Made by a program: the position numbers and the translations under genes. A model generated the notes under the pieces. That model had not been told where the DNA came from and made no database searches. It saw nothing but the letters and a program-made list of their open reading frames with translations. This document shows, piece by piece, positions 1 through 11,405 of a stretch of 64,000 nucleotides of DNA (position 1 is the stretch's first letter; each line of letters begins with the position of its first letter). The stretch comes from Callaeas wilsoni (lineage: Eukaryota; Chordata; Aves; Passeriformes; Callaeidae), in NCBI GenBank assembly GCA_013398955.1, contig VWPU01012130.1:1-64000 (forward strand), in the 5' to 3' direction.

Positions 1-654
1 ACCCAAACCCCTACAGCTATGTAGCTGGAAACATTGAATAATTCATGCCTATGTTCATATATTTCCTGGAGTTTTCAGGCAGGATCGTTCAATAGAAAAA
101 ATTTAATTCTGCACAGGTACTGTATCTACCCACAAATGGAAGCAATCATAATAATTCATTTGCTTCTTATTTTATTGGTAAGAACAACTTTTGCCTTGAC
201 ATCATACAAGTATGGGTTTGTGAAGGTAATGTGGAGGTTTGTCCATGCTGATTTTCTGGTCATTCCATTACCAGCTGCCAAATCCTGACACTCCTTAACC
301 ATCTAGGAACTTCACTGGGTTTTGTTGATGAAAGTGCTTTAACTTCAAAAGTAAATTGTTTGCAAACTATACAGGATTCATTATTCTTTCAGTGCTTGGT
401 TCTGTTTCTGCTGAAGCAGGTGTAACTCTGACCATCAGTTCCTATCAGCTCCTTTATCTTTTATGTAAATCAACTTAATTTTCTTTATGAGACAAACTGA
501 TAACCACAGGACCAATAAATCATCAGCATAGTTCTCTGTCATGTTCATCAGAAATACTGAGAAGCGCTGCATGGGATAAATGTAATTTCAGCTCCTTACA
601 CAGCCTATTCTTCTCCTTTGCTGAATGCCAGTTTTAACTTGCCATCTTTGTCTC
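1..654. other. Unique AT-rich non-coding DNA
   Basis: I see no gene, repeat family or RNA here. An 84-codon open frame (34-288, +) has no recognisable domain and no convincing context. The stretch ends exactly at the left copy of the target-site duplication (GTCTC, 650-654) of the adjacent solo LTR, so it is the pre-insertion flank. Confidence 0.6.
650..654. repeat. Target-site duplication, left copy (GTCTC)
   Basis: GTCTC directly abuts the LTR end at 655 and is repeated exactly at 1716-1720. The pair marks the integration event and fixes the LTR boundaries. Confidence 0.8.
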
Positions 655-1715
655 TGTCGTGGTTTGACACTGGGCCAATGCCAGGCACTCAGGAGAGTCA
701 CTCACTCACCCTTCCCTGCCATAGCTGGGCAAAGGAGGGAAGGAAAAAAAGTTAACAAAGGCTTCACAAGAGAGATAAGGATCAGGAGAAAACACTTCAA
801 GGGCAAAACAGGCTCAACTTAAGGCTGCAAAGTGAATTTATTGCTAACAGAATCAGAGGAGAACAACGAGAATTAAAATAAGCCCTTAAAACACGTTTTC
901 CCCCCAGCCCCTCCCTCCTTCCCATTAACAGCACAGGTAGACAGGGCATGGGAGTTTTGGTCAGATCATCACCAAGATTTTCTTCTGCTGCTCTGGGAGA
1001 GGAGTCCTTCCCCTGTGGGACCGTGGGGTCCCTCCCACGGGAGACAGTTCTCCCTGAACTTCTCCGGCGTGGGTCCACTCTCAGGAGCAGCAGCCAAACC
1101 GCACCTGCTGCAATGTGAACTCCCCCAACAGGCACACAATCCTCCCAAAACTGCTGCCGCGTGGGTCTCTCNAGTCCTCCAAGGACAGGCTGCTCCAGCC
1201 TGGAAGCAGGAGCCCCTCTCTCCTCCAGGTCTTCCCCTGGATCCCAGCCTCCTCTACGCATCCACCCACTTTGGCATAGGAACCTCCCCCACGGGCTGCG
1301 GGTGGATCTCTGCATTCCTTGTGGATCCCCATGGGCTGCAGGGGCACAGCTGCTTCACCATGGTGTTCACCATGGCCTGCAGAGGAATCTCGGCTCTGGC
1401 TTCTGGAGCACCTCGTCCCCCTCCTTCTCCCCTCACCTTGGTGTCCTCATATTGTTTTCTCTTACATGTTCTCACCTCCTTCTGTTCTCTGACTAGAAGC
1501 AAAATCCTGTGACTTTGATTTTCTTCTAAAATCTGTCATCACAGAGGCGTTACCAGTCCCTCTCACTGGCCCAGCTTTGGCCAACAGCATGTCCATCTTC
1601 AGAGCCATCAGGCATTGGCTCTGCTGGACATGGTGGAAGCTTCCAGGAGCTTCCCACAGGAGCCATCTTTGTTACTTCCTCGCTACCACAAACCATGCCA
1701 TGCCAAACAAATACA
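655..1715 (-). mobile_element. Solo LTR of an avian endogenous retrovirus, with target-site duplication
   Basis: This is a complete long terminal repeat read on the minus strand. It begins TGTATTTG at 1715 and ends CCACGACA at 655, giving the TG...CA ends retroviral integrase needs. It is flanked by a perfect 5-bp direct repeat, GTCTC at 650-654 and again at 1716-1720. A poly(A) signal AATAAA lies on the minus strand at 842-837, where the R region of an LTR would be. The middle is GC- and CpG-rich, with repeated modules built around a GTGGGTCCCTCC-like core, a pattern I recall from long avian ERV LTRs. There is no internal retroviral sequence on either side, so this is a solo LTR left by LTR-LTR recombination. 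The 5-bp duplication fits ERVL or ERV1 better than ERVK (usually 6 bp); the class is inference. Open frames in it (797-1315 minus, 1015-1512 plus) are not genes. One undetermined base lies at 1172. Confidence 0.88.
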
Positions 1716-1720
1716 GTCTC
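1716..1720. repeat. Target-site duplication, right copy (GTCTC)
   Basis: Exact partner of 650-654, directly abutting the LTR end at 1715. Confidence 0.8.
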
Positions 1721-2004
1721 ATACTTGGATGTTTGGGCACCTTGGCTAACTTGAGAGGACAAGCATGCACAGCTGTCAGTTGCTTGTTATGTTTAGAAAT
1801 TGCTCCTTGAATTGTAGCTTACATCTGTCATGATGTTAAAACAGCATCATAATCACCTGAATTAATTTCCTAGCATCAGGTTATAAAGTGTCATACAGAG
1901 ATTTCTCCATCAGAGAGAAAGATTGAGATTGTCCAAAACAGCTTTTCAAAAAAGAGATCTTTCCTTACTCAAAGTCTGCTGTACTGCTCAGTACCAGATT
2001 ACAT

Positions 2005-2294
2005 ATATGATATATATTCATACATCATACCTATATCATACTACATTCCTATTGTGCTGTACTACAACTATCTATCCTCTAGTATTGTATTATATGCTAT
2101 AAATTAAGCATTCCATATAAGTTTCATATTATAATTAATTATATACAATATATCAATATCCTAATACTCCTCAATGTGATCATTTCTATATTAATTATAT
2201 ACATCAGTATATTACTATAGAGACTATATATGATTTATATATACACACACTGTTGTGTGGATACGCACATATGTATATCTATACGTGCACCTGT

Positions 2295-2296
<2 letters not shown>
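2005..2296. repeat. AT-rich low-complexity block
   Basis: Dense TA, ATAT and TATATTA runs with little unique content, passing directly into the CA microsatellite at 2297. It is probably microsatellite-derived decay. I see no gene in it. Confidence 0.6.
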
Positions 2297-2330
<34 letters not shown>

Positions 2331-2335
2331 ACACA
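2297..2335. repeat. (AC)n microsatellite
   Basis: Fourteen uninterrupted AC units (2297-2324), one AG interruption, then four more AC units. The minus-strand frame crossing it yields an artefactual run of alternating Cys and Val. Confidence 0.95.
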
Positions 2336-2419
2336 AATACCCAGGCTGTGGAGGTATTTACAGTCTTTGCAGCAGTGAATGGAATGGTAGTATAGAATAA
2401 CAACCTAGACATGCCCACA

Positions 2420-2489
2420 TGGCTCCAGGCTCCTCCTCCTTGCAGCTGCTGCCGTAAAATTAACTCTGTCCTGGCTGAGAACCAGGACA
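2420..2489 (-). mobile_element. 5' end fragment of an avian ERV LTR
   Basis: On the minus strand from 2489 the sequence opens TGTCCTGGTTCTCAGCCAGG and continues with CAGAGTTAATTTT. As I recall, that is the usual start of a large group of avian ERV LTRs. The LTR at 5126 opens with a related block (TGCTGGTTTTGG, then TAGAGTTCATTTTC). Similarity fades by about 2420 and no 3' end or target duplication is visible, so this is a truncated stub. A chance match is unlikely, but the element class is uncertain. Confidence 0.5.
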
Positions 2490-2499
2490 CAAGTGATAG

Positions 2500-3426
2500 T
2501 CTGTTATTGTTTTCGATTATTCCCCGTGGCACCAGGCCCAAGTGTGACACATCTCAGAGTCTGTCCAGCCTTAAATCTCACTGTAGCAGTGGCTAACTCC
2601 TGGGTTGCCTGTGAATGCCATAAGCAGTCCCAGAGGGTGGGTGAAATGCGCAATGGTGAAGCAGCAGAGGGAAGGAGGCTGGTGAGCATGCTGGCACCTT
2701 CTCCTCATGTTACAATGAGGACTGTCAGTGCCAGGGGCTGGGAGTCTAGAGTCTAGCCCTGGTATTTCGAGGGACAACCCAGGGCCCTGAGGGGTCAGTG
2801 CGTCACCTTCCCATCCCTCTGGGTCTTCTCCTTTGCAGAAACTTCCTGCAAGGCCTTGGAATCCCCCTACTTTCTCTGGGACTTTGGCCTCACTCATGAC
2901 TCTAGGGTATCATGCTATCCTATTTTTCTCCTACATATTTTTTGGCGCAGACGGAGATGTGATGTTTTCAGCCAGCAGAAAGTTACGCCCATGTTATGAT
3001 GGCAGCAGAGTGAATTCCTTCCTGCCTTTTGGCCTGATATACCAACTAAATAATACGTGTCTTCCGCTTGCTGTCTTTCAAGCTGCCTCCTGAAGTGGCT
3101 GATTAGCATCTGAGTTCAAATAATGAGTCTTTTTCCCTGTCACCACGGGAACTGTGCCTCCCTTTCCTAGTCTTGTATCTTATAAGGAGATAAATTTTGA
3201 ATTGTCCCTTCCCTTGAGTTTTCATCTGACAAATACCAATACTTTCCTTCCAAAAGTCTCCTCTACATAAATTGTGAGGGAAAGTGATATCTAGGAAAGG
3301 GGAGGGCATTGCTATTTTCTACAGGAAAAAGACTCTCTAAGTATTTTTCAGCATGTTTCTTAATAAGTGTATATTATGCAACAAATTAGGCCTCCAGTAA
3401 CATTTTTTAAGGCAGCTGTAAGGCTT
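2500..3426. other. Non-coding DNA, moderately GC-rich, nothing recognised
   Basis: The stretch from about 2500 to 2900 is less AT-rich than its surroundings and carries overlapping short open frames on both strands (for example 2493-2756 plus and 2571-2897 minus), none with a recognisable domain. It may be further decayed LTR sequence, given the LTR stub next to it, but I cannot demonstrate this. Confidence 0.4.
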
Positions 3427-3625
3427 CACAGAATCATAAAAGTCAGGGACTGCTTAAATGATCTAAGACAATGCACTGATTTTTCCATTCCTCTCCTGGT
3501 AAACGATTGTTCTCTGAGCGATGTTTTTCCAGTGCTTTTTCTCAGTTTTGTTTAAAGAATTAGACAATAGGGACTCTCATTGTTTTCTCAGTAGGTTATT
3601 CCAGAGCCAGAAAATTCTCCACAGA
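3427..3625 (-). mobile_element. Decayed CR1 LINE 3' tail
   Basis: Read on the minus strand, 3480 to 3427 runs TCTTAGATCATTTAAGCAGTCCCT and ends TTTTATGATTCTGTG. This resembles the CR1 3' end (TAGATGATCT, then GGTCCCTTCCAAC, then ATTCTGTG) with many substitutions. Weaker resemblance may extend to about 3625. The copy is old; the tail is better supported than the upstream part. Confidence 0.45.
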
Positions 3626-3639
3626 TATAATCAGCAAAT

Positions 3640-5125
3640 GTTTCGTGCTATTATTGTATTTTCTTGTAGCTCGTGTTATTAATTTTACTCATGCTCAAAT
3701 CATATCTTTGTACTGCTTACACTCTCGAAAGCCTTACAGGTAGTTTCTGTACTGTATATATGTTCCCCCAGTTATGTGCTGGTCTTAAATGAGATCTATA
3801 TCCTTTGCTTTCCTAGCATTACCTTGGATTTAATAAATTGGTTCCAAAATAGTAATTTACAATTTCAGATCCCTCAAAATCAATTTTTCCTTGCTTTAAT
3901 TTTTTTTCTACTGGTCTCCTTTTAATTCCTTCCAATTTGCTGTTTTTCCCCTGCATTTTCTATGAATTGAATGTGATACTACGTGTTTAAAATATGTATA
4001 TTTTTGTTTGGGAATACATGTTAACGTACCAGCTCCTCCCAGTGAAGTGGATGTTCTCAGGTACTTTGAGCTAAGAATACACAGAATGAAACTTCCTTAT
4101 CTCACAGATAAGCCCCATATTTTTAAAGGGCTCCATCACACAGTCATTTACATTTATAACTTGTACAAAGTCACAGGCAAAATATAGAAAACTTGTTTAT
4201 ATTCATGCCAAAACTTAGACAACTTCTGCCTCTTGTCAACAGGTGTGGTGTTCAGTATGACCCACGAGCCACAAAAGCCTTGCAGCTGATATGGCTTGGT
4301 TTGCAACACAAAACAAATGCCTTTCTATTTACTCAATTTGACTGTGAGAAAGCAAGCCTGTGAAAAACACATTCTTACAGAGGTAAAATCTGGCTATAAA
4401 ACATATTCCTCTATTCTTAAATCTAAGTTAGTGACTCAGTAGTGTTTAATTCCCATGCTAATGTGATGAATGTCTAAAAAGCCCAAGTTAATTACTGCTA
4501 AAACTTCATTGATTCAGAATGCACTGCAGATTTTTTCAGAGCACTGTGCAGAAGTGTTGTCTGACTACAGCACTTAGAAGTGCTGGATGTTACAAGTACC
4601 TAATGAGTACGGTATGCTAAAAGTACCTCAGTTCCATTACACTTGAGATAGTACTTGAAGTAATTTCCATTTGGCTGGCTCTCAAGCATTTGCTGTTGTC
4701 CCTTTCTGAACTACAGCTAAACAAAAAAGTAAGAAAGGCTCTTTTCAACATTGCATTCCACATTTCTCAGCTCACATTTTCTCTTTCAAGATCCATATAA
4801 TTCATTAGCCAAGAAGGTAAAATGAAAGGAAAAAAACCCCACTTTTCAAGATGATGCAGCCTGTGCTGCAGAGTAGGTCAGGGAGTAGTCACAGCCAGAG
4901 TGCAAAGGAAATTGGGTGACTCTCTTGTGCAAGGGCAGGGAGGAAAAAGCAAGGTACCTTTACAATGTAGATATCTCAGCACTGGCACTACATACGGCCA
5001 TCAAGTCAAAATCACTGGTACAAGGTATTATCCCCTCTATACAAGTGGAGAGAAGAGCCTGTAGACAAAAAAGGGGAAAATTAGAGTTGCATGATTCTGG
5101 CTTTGTGACACATAATGCTTTCTAA
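3640..5125. other. AT-rich non-coding DNA, nothing recognised
   Basis: Only chance open frames of up to 69 codons are present. No repeat, RNA gene or promoter could be supported. Confidence 0.5.
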
Positions 5126-5657
5126 TGCTGGTTTTGGTTGGGGTAGAGTTCATTTTCTTCATAGTAGTTTGTATGGGGCTATATTTTGTATTTCTGCTGA
5201 AATTGGTGTTGATAGTATAGGAATGTTTTTGTTATTGCCAAGCAGCACTTGCACAGCTTCATGGCCTTATCTACTTCTTATACTACCCTACCAGTGAGGA
5301 GTCTGGAGATGCACAAGAGGCTGAGAGGGGACAGAGCTGGTACAGCTGACCCAAATTGACCAGAGGGATATTCCAGACCATATGGAGTCATGCTCAACAT
5401 ATAAACTGGAGAAAGAAGAATGAAGGGACGGGCTGCTGAGAGTGATGATGTTTGTCTTCCCGAATCACTGTTCTGTGTGATGCAGCCCTGCTCTCCTGGA
5501 GACAGCTGAACACCTGCCTGCCTGTGGGAAGTTGTGAATGAATGCCTTGTTTTGCTTTGCTTGTGTGCACAGCTTTTGCTTTACCTGTTAAACTGTCTTT
5601 ATCTCAATCCATGAGTTTTCTCACTTTTACAATTTTCTGTCATCCCACCAGGAGTGG
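5126..5657 (+). mobile_element. Avian ERV LTR, 3'-truncated
   Basis: The element opens TGCTGGTTTTGG and follows an avian LTR I recognise from many bird genomes: a start block with TAGAGTTCATTTTCTTC, a core containing GGGATATTCCAGACCATATG, a TATA box CATATAAA at 5398-5405, and an R/U5 part running through ACACCTGCCTGCC and TTACCTGTTAAACTG to CATCCCACCAGGAGTGG. The usual terminal segment, about 60 bp ending in CA, is missing, so the right boundary is approximate and no target-site duplication can be read. The poly(A) signal position reads GTTAAA (5587-5592); I recall ATTAAA there. No retroviral internal sequence follows, so this is probably a solo LTR whose end was deleted. The short frame 5115-5297 inside it is not a gene. 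Confidence 0.82.
5398..5405 (+). promoter_or_regulatory. LTR TATA box
   Basis: CATATAAA lies inside the 5126-5657 LTR at the position expected for the U3/R boundary. It is a relic retroviral promoter element; nothing shows that it is active. Confidence 0.55.
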
Positions 5658-8600
5658 ATTCCAGAAGGTAATTTCTATGATCCTCCCTACAACCATTAAA
5701 TAGGACATGACTTGATCTTTGAAGTTATCTATACCCTTCTGTTTGTGTGGATGAGAAGGCATTCGCAGAGTCTTTCTTCCCGCATTTGTCAACACAGATT
5801 CTTAGACTAACAGACACCTCACAGAGAAGGGGAGCTGCAACAGAGTGTTAATAGGAGTAGGCAGTGGGCAGTCAGAACAGCTGTGTACTCCTGTTCCTTT
5901 CCACACTTAGGAAATGCAGCTTTAAATATAAATACATAGATGTAGCTGAATTTAACTAGTGAAATTTTACTATGCTTATGTTTTTTTGGCAAACCACTTA
6001 ACTAAGTAATAGAGCTTACTGAAATTACTGTTGCATGAATCAACTGTTTTAAACGTTTCTAAATGCCTGTTTAAAAGACTCTTGTGCCTTCATGGGCAAG
6101 TACTACTGTCTTCAAAAGACAATATTGCATGATCCACTGTGTCATGCAGAAGGAAAGAGATTTCTGTTCCTTATTTTGAGGGGGCAGACGCTTCTGCATG
6201 TTGCAAAAGGCTGGTATTTTGATTTGAGCTGTGCAGCAGGACGTCAGACATATTGTGAATGATAATTATGTGGGTGTTACAAATTCATTAGTATTTTGTA
6301 AACTCTCTTATCTGTCAGCCAGTTGTTACATGTGTAGGTGTAAATTTTCGTTACACCTACACAGAAATAAAATGTCTCCATTTGCCAGCAGCGTTTACCA
6401 CCATCTTATTGCTCAGGAGAAGGGCATGAATAGTATGCAGAGATGAAGCGTGTATCCCATGAGACTTTCAGGAGACTTTCCTTCATGTGAGTTCCTTGAG
6501 GAGAACAGGAAGATAAAACTAGAGGATTTGGCGCTAGACCCACCATCAAGGTGCTCCACACACACAGGGATACAACACTAACCTGATTTGTTTGTGTTGG
6601 GCCAGATATCTCACCAGAATTTCATGATTTAAAAACACTTGAATTTTTTCCTCCTTAAGTCCATATATTATAATAACATTAATAGTGAAAGGTATCTATC
6701 AGATACATAGTCATAATGCCGTTTCCCACTTTTAGGAATTAGTTGCTTTCTACAAAGAACTGGGAAAGAGGAATGAATTCCCCTGGAAGGCTCTAATCCA
6801 GTAAGCATGAAGTCAGCAATCATTTGTGCTTAGATTAGATTCTAGCATCCAAACTACAAGGCTACCAAAACCCCAGGGATCTTCATATGTCAGATGAATC
6901 ATGCCTCCACTTATCATTCAGGAATGGAAAGAGCAAGAAATGACTTCATTCAAGCAGTAAATCCAAAGCAAGTGCTCCAAGCCTTTGAACCCTGAGCAAT
7001 GCCAGTGAGGCCCAGACAATATATCTGACCTCCAGAGTTTGGGCATGTGTGTATGTGTGTGCAATCATCCTCCTCTATTTCACGTAGCAGGGTTTTCTTG
7101 CATACAAATCCAGAGCCAGGTGACCCGAAGGGAAGTGTAGATCAAGTTATTTACACAGTATCCACTTTTTGTTTGCTGAGCTGTAACGGCTTTAAAACCC
7201 TCTAGTAAGGAGTACACTGTGTTCTCTGCTGTCTAAATGTGCTGGAAAACATACTGCATGTGTTGTCTTACCAGGTTTTGGTGATGTGAGCTCCATGCCA
7301 TCCCCCTGCAGGTGAATAATGTGTAAGGCTCTTTTAGAATAGTCCAGGCAAGAGGTGCTAATCACAGACTTGAAGTCCTAGGGCAGGCAGGGATGCAGAG
7401 TAGTCATTATTGGGAAGTTAAGAGGCAAATCTGGTGTAGTTTCATTACCTAAACAGATACACAAAGATTTGGTCTGGAGATCTCACCTTGTTCATTGATG
7501 TTATACATGGTTAGTAAGGGAAACAGTCATAAATGCTTTGATACTGCATGGAAAATTTTATCATTCCACAGAGATGTAAGTTGTTCCTATCTCTAGATCT
7601 TTAAAGGATATACAAAAAGGGAAAATCAGAACAGAACCTAATTTGTTCTAGGATCCACAAAAAGGAAAAAGAATTTTACCATTACTACAGTAATGGTAAA
7701 GTTGTCTTCTTTGAATATGAAATCTTTCTTATGACAGTGGGTTTTTCCTTGTTCACCCCTCTTACCTGCTAGTAAGCCTATGATCAAAATATGTTGTGTT
7801 CTGTTACTGAAATTCAGTTGCAACCTATTTTACTGTATTAGAGAATTGACAAAGGCTTTTAGTTTGAAGGCTTCCTCTTTCATTAAAATTGCATATGAAG
7901 ACCTGATTCAGCAGAGTTTACCCACATGGTTTTGAAAATGACCAAACTCACAAATAACCATTGTGGTATTGGGAACTGCAGAACCATTGTCAAGAGCTGT
8001 GCTCTTTAATACACAAACCTCTTCATCGACTGTACACAGAGGCCTCTCAAATTCTTTAAAAAAAGTTTTTGGAAGGGATTGTCTATAAAAACATCTGTGA
8101 TCAGGAAGCAGAATGAGGTCAGAGGAAAAGCTGTGACGAAAGTAAGCTCAGTTGGCATGTTATTATCCAATCCAGACAACATGCTGGTGCTACAAAATAA
8201 ATACCACCTTCAGGTAAGAAATTCTTCCCCAAATGTCTTTGGTCAACACCTGAGCTCAATTCAAACTTCCCTGGAGGTCCAAGAGAAACATTGCATTCTT
8301 CTTAGGTGTTTTCCTGTTTGTCTGCCTCTGTCCTCTTGAGTTGCAGGCTGAATTGAGTCACCCAGCCCTAGAATTCATAGAGGAAATTGCAGAACGTCAG
8401 AATGACACCATCACTGTTGCAGGGTACTACCTTAATTTACAACCCTCAGAGGGTCCAAAAGCAACTCTATGTAGCCTGGCCCTTTAAACAGTGTCAGTAT
8501 CGATCCTAATGCACAGGTTCCCATGAAATCAAGCAAACTGGCATTAAGAATGAAGCTAGGCAGAGATGAGAGGCTTTGAGCTGCTTCTAAGCTAAAGCAG

Positions 8601-11334
8601 AGCCTCCTTGCTGGCACAGAGGCTGCCTGCAGCTGAAACTGATACACAGAGGAGTTTCTACTAAGGGGAGAGTAGCTGAAGGTGTAGGCTGGGAAAATAA
8701 CACAAAAGAGGAAAGCTGTGAGCAAAGAGAAGTTCAGAGGGAAGGAATCAATCAAAGCACAACCAGCTTTAGGCCAATTTCAAACTGCAAAGGCTTTAGC
8801 TTCTCCTGAGTTTCAGCCATGATTAAGGACTGAAGAGGTTGAGCACTCATTTCATCCATAGAGGAGAGTCACAAGCCACTCAAATCCCTCACGTTTATAT
8901 CCACTGCTTCGCTGACATTTATGACTCTAAACAAATGACCTGGAGCCAGGTATTTGAGATCGTCCATCTCACCTGACTGCTCAGGGTGGCTCTCCTGTTG
9001 TGTTCATTCTTCTAATAAGCCCTTGCCATGAGAATAGTCTGTGGTCAGACACCCCGCTCAGCTGGCTTTACATAGGCAGGCTCAGACCATCTCAGGTATG
9101 AAAGCTTGATTGTCCCAGAGACTTGCCCTGGCACAATCTGGCAGTGACACCCATTTCCAGTAGTCACAGGGGTTCTTTTAAAACCTCAGAAGTCCTTTGG
9201 ACTGTCTTAATTTATGTCCCACTGGGATTTCAGTGGTTCCTGGGTTTAGCCATCAGCCTATTTGCTATAGAGAGGCCTAAGGAAAATGGGATTCACAAGA
9301 AGTCCTCAGCACTCCCCTAGACCTGCTTCTATTCAAAGAAATGTCAGCAGCGTTCAAGAAAGTACAGGGCATTTCCAAAGGTCCTTCTTCAATCCCACTT
9401 TTGTGATGATGGGATAAGGTATTTTTCTTTCTTAAACTTGAACTTTCCCACACTGTTTTGTCAATGGTGAACAATATTAAGAGGGTTTCTTACCTCAAAC
9501 TTTTAGGACATTTTTAACCTAGTTACTTAAAGGAAGTTAGTTACATATGTTTCTCCTCACCAAGAAAAAAAAAAACTTAAAAATTGTACCTAACAATAAC
9601 CTGAAAAAACTGCAAAGAATAAAAATCGGATTTACAAGCAATTGTAAACAGGTGTCACTTAAATATATTTTTATTCCTTTAATGAGCTCATTTTTCAGTG
9701 ACTTTTCTTATCTGATATTCCTGAAGGGTCCTTGGCATTCCTTGCATTTTTCCCTTTTGCTTTCAGCTGCTTCATAGTGCTCTTTCTACTTCAATCTTTC
9801 ATTGAGATGCTAAGTTGAGTGACATACTTTAATTAGGTGACATTTGTTGCTAAGGAGACATGCTTATTTAGACTAAATAAGAGGAGGTTACTTTAAAACT
9901 CAAATGCACTATAAATGGTAGCTTTATGTGTGGAAGGGGACAAGAGTTTTATAGGAGAGGTTATTAGCATATTTCTCCTTTTATTTTGGAAAGAAACTTA
10001 CAGCAACATTCATTTTTTTTGCTGCTCAGCATAGCTCCAGTCTTGCCAGTCTGCCATGCTAATGAAATATTTTTCATAATCAAGCAGTTAAAGTTGGTAG
10101 TGCCTGGCAAGTGCTTTGATTTAAATCCTCTTGGAGTCAATGCTGCATCGATATACAAAGATGTATGCTTCTAGCATGCTTATCTTGGCTTTTTGTTAGT
10201 CCTAATTCTAGTAATGATAATAACTAAAATAATTAAATAGTACATTTCCAGAGTACCCAATGGGATAAGGTCTTGTCTGAATTCCCCTTCTGGTAAAAGG
10301 AGTAACATTGTATGGAGGACATACAATATTAATTGTGGGAACACGTATACAGGAGTTGGTAGCTGGAGTAAGATTAAACCATCAAAATAGATTTCACATG
10401 TCAACACAAAGTCCACAAGGATATTCATGTGTTTCAATCGGAGCCATTAAGGACCTCCTTGAATTAAAAAAATAAAATTAAAATCGTATAATATAGTCAA
10501 AAGTAAGGGGCAAAGATTCATATAACAGATATTAGTATAAGTATATAAAATAATGTAGTCAATCAATATGTAGCTGCACAGTTATAGAGACTTCCTGCAG
10601 AGATTAATGGATTATATACCAAATTCCAGAGAGTTGTGAACCATTCCACAGCTATTCTTCCTGAAGTGGAACTTTATGCATTTTAGAATAGTGCCTCTTA
10701 TTAAATCTTGGTTCAATTTCTGTATGTGAAAGTCCTATAAATCCTTGAAGACCTTTCCAACCTCCAAGAAAAAGAAGATTTGAAGTGAGTGAAAACTAAA
10801 TTAAATTTTCATTAAGATAAGAGAGAAAAATAACTTGCTATCTCACTTAAATAACCATTATCGGTACAGGAAATAAACTTTTATTGTTGTAGTAGCAAAG
10901 ATAATAGAGATCATTACAGCCATCTTATGCTGCAGGTTTTTGTCTTTGACCTTGGAACAAAACAGGAGGAAGAATGAAACTTTTCCAGTCTGAGTCGCAA
11001 GTGCCTCAAGGAGCTGGTGGTGCCATTGAACTAATCCAGCCAAGCATTTTGGGTTAGATGCACACTTACGATAGCAGAATCCATGCAACACATTTACAAC
11101 ATTTTGCCTTGCTACTACGGTGACTACATGTTTAACTATTTGTTAATTATTCCATGCAGAATATATAAAATCTCAGCTCGAAACCACCCTTGAGCATCTC
11201 AATGGCAGTCAGAACATACTTAACAATAAAGATAAATTTTTAGGTGCTTTGCTGATCTAGGTAAGAATATAGTCTCACACATTCTCCCTCTGTCAGTCTG
11301 AGTCTTTAATTGTCTGCCTTGTGATCAGACAGAC
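5658..11334. other. Long AT-rich non-coding stretch
   Basis: I find no gene or dispersed repeat. It holds one short perfect hairpin (annotated separately) and a 12-base A run near 9566. The longest open frames (8432-8755 minus, 107 codons; 8079-8339 plus) carry no recognisable motif. A phrase near 10752 (CCTTTCCAACCTCC) recalls a CR1 tail but lacks supporting flanks. Confidence 0.5.
6331..6363. repeat. Perfect short inverted repeat (hairpin)
   Basis: TGTGTAGGTGTAA (6331-6343) is exactly reverse-complemented by TTACACCTACACA (6351-6363) around a 7-base spacer. It is a 13-bp perfect stem in otherwise unique DNA, with no sign of a mobile-element terminus or target duplication outside the arms. 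Confidence 0.8.
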
Positions 11335-11405
11335 ATGAGCCTACACCGGTGAACTCTGCAGCCTGTAGAAATGAGGTCGAGTATCTTATCCACTAAGATG
11401 ATGCC
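11335..11405 (-). mobile_element. tRNA-like SINE head, possibly MIR-type
   Basis: On the minus strand from about 11405, the sequence reads CTTAGTGGATAAGATACTCG, a degraded pol III A box (CTAGTGGTTAGAGCACT-like). About 30 bases further on comes AGGCTGCAGAGTTCACCGG, resembling the AGG..GGTTCAAACC B-box region. The order and spacing match the tRNA-derived head of amniote MIR/CORE SINEs. The copy is too diverged to name confidently and no core or tail is clear. It cannot be a functional tRNA, since the arms do not pair. Confidence 0.4.

Noticed and set aside
797..1512. 172- and 165-codon frames on opposite strands
   Set aside because: Both lie wholly inside the non-coding, GC-rich LTR, and each crosses the N at 1172.
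10740..10772. CCTTTCCAACCTCC as a CR1 tail
   Set aside because: Neither the upstream block nor the terminal ATTCTRTG repeat is present; the match is too short.
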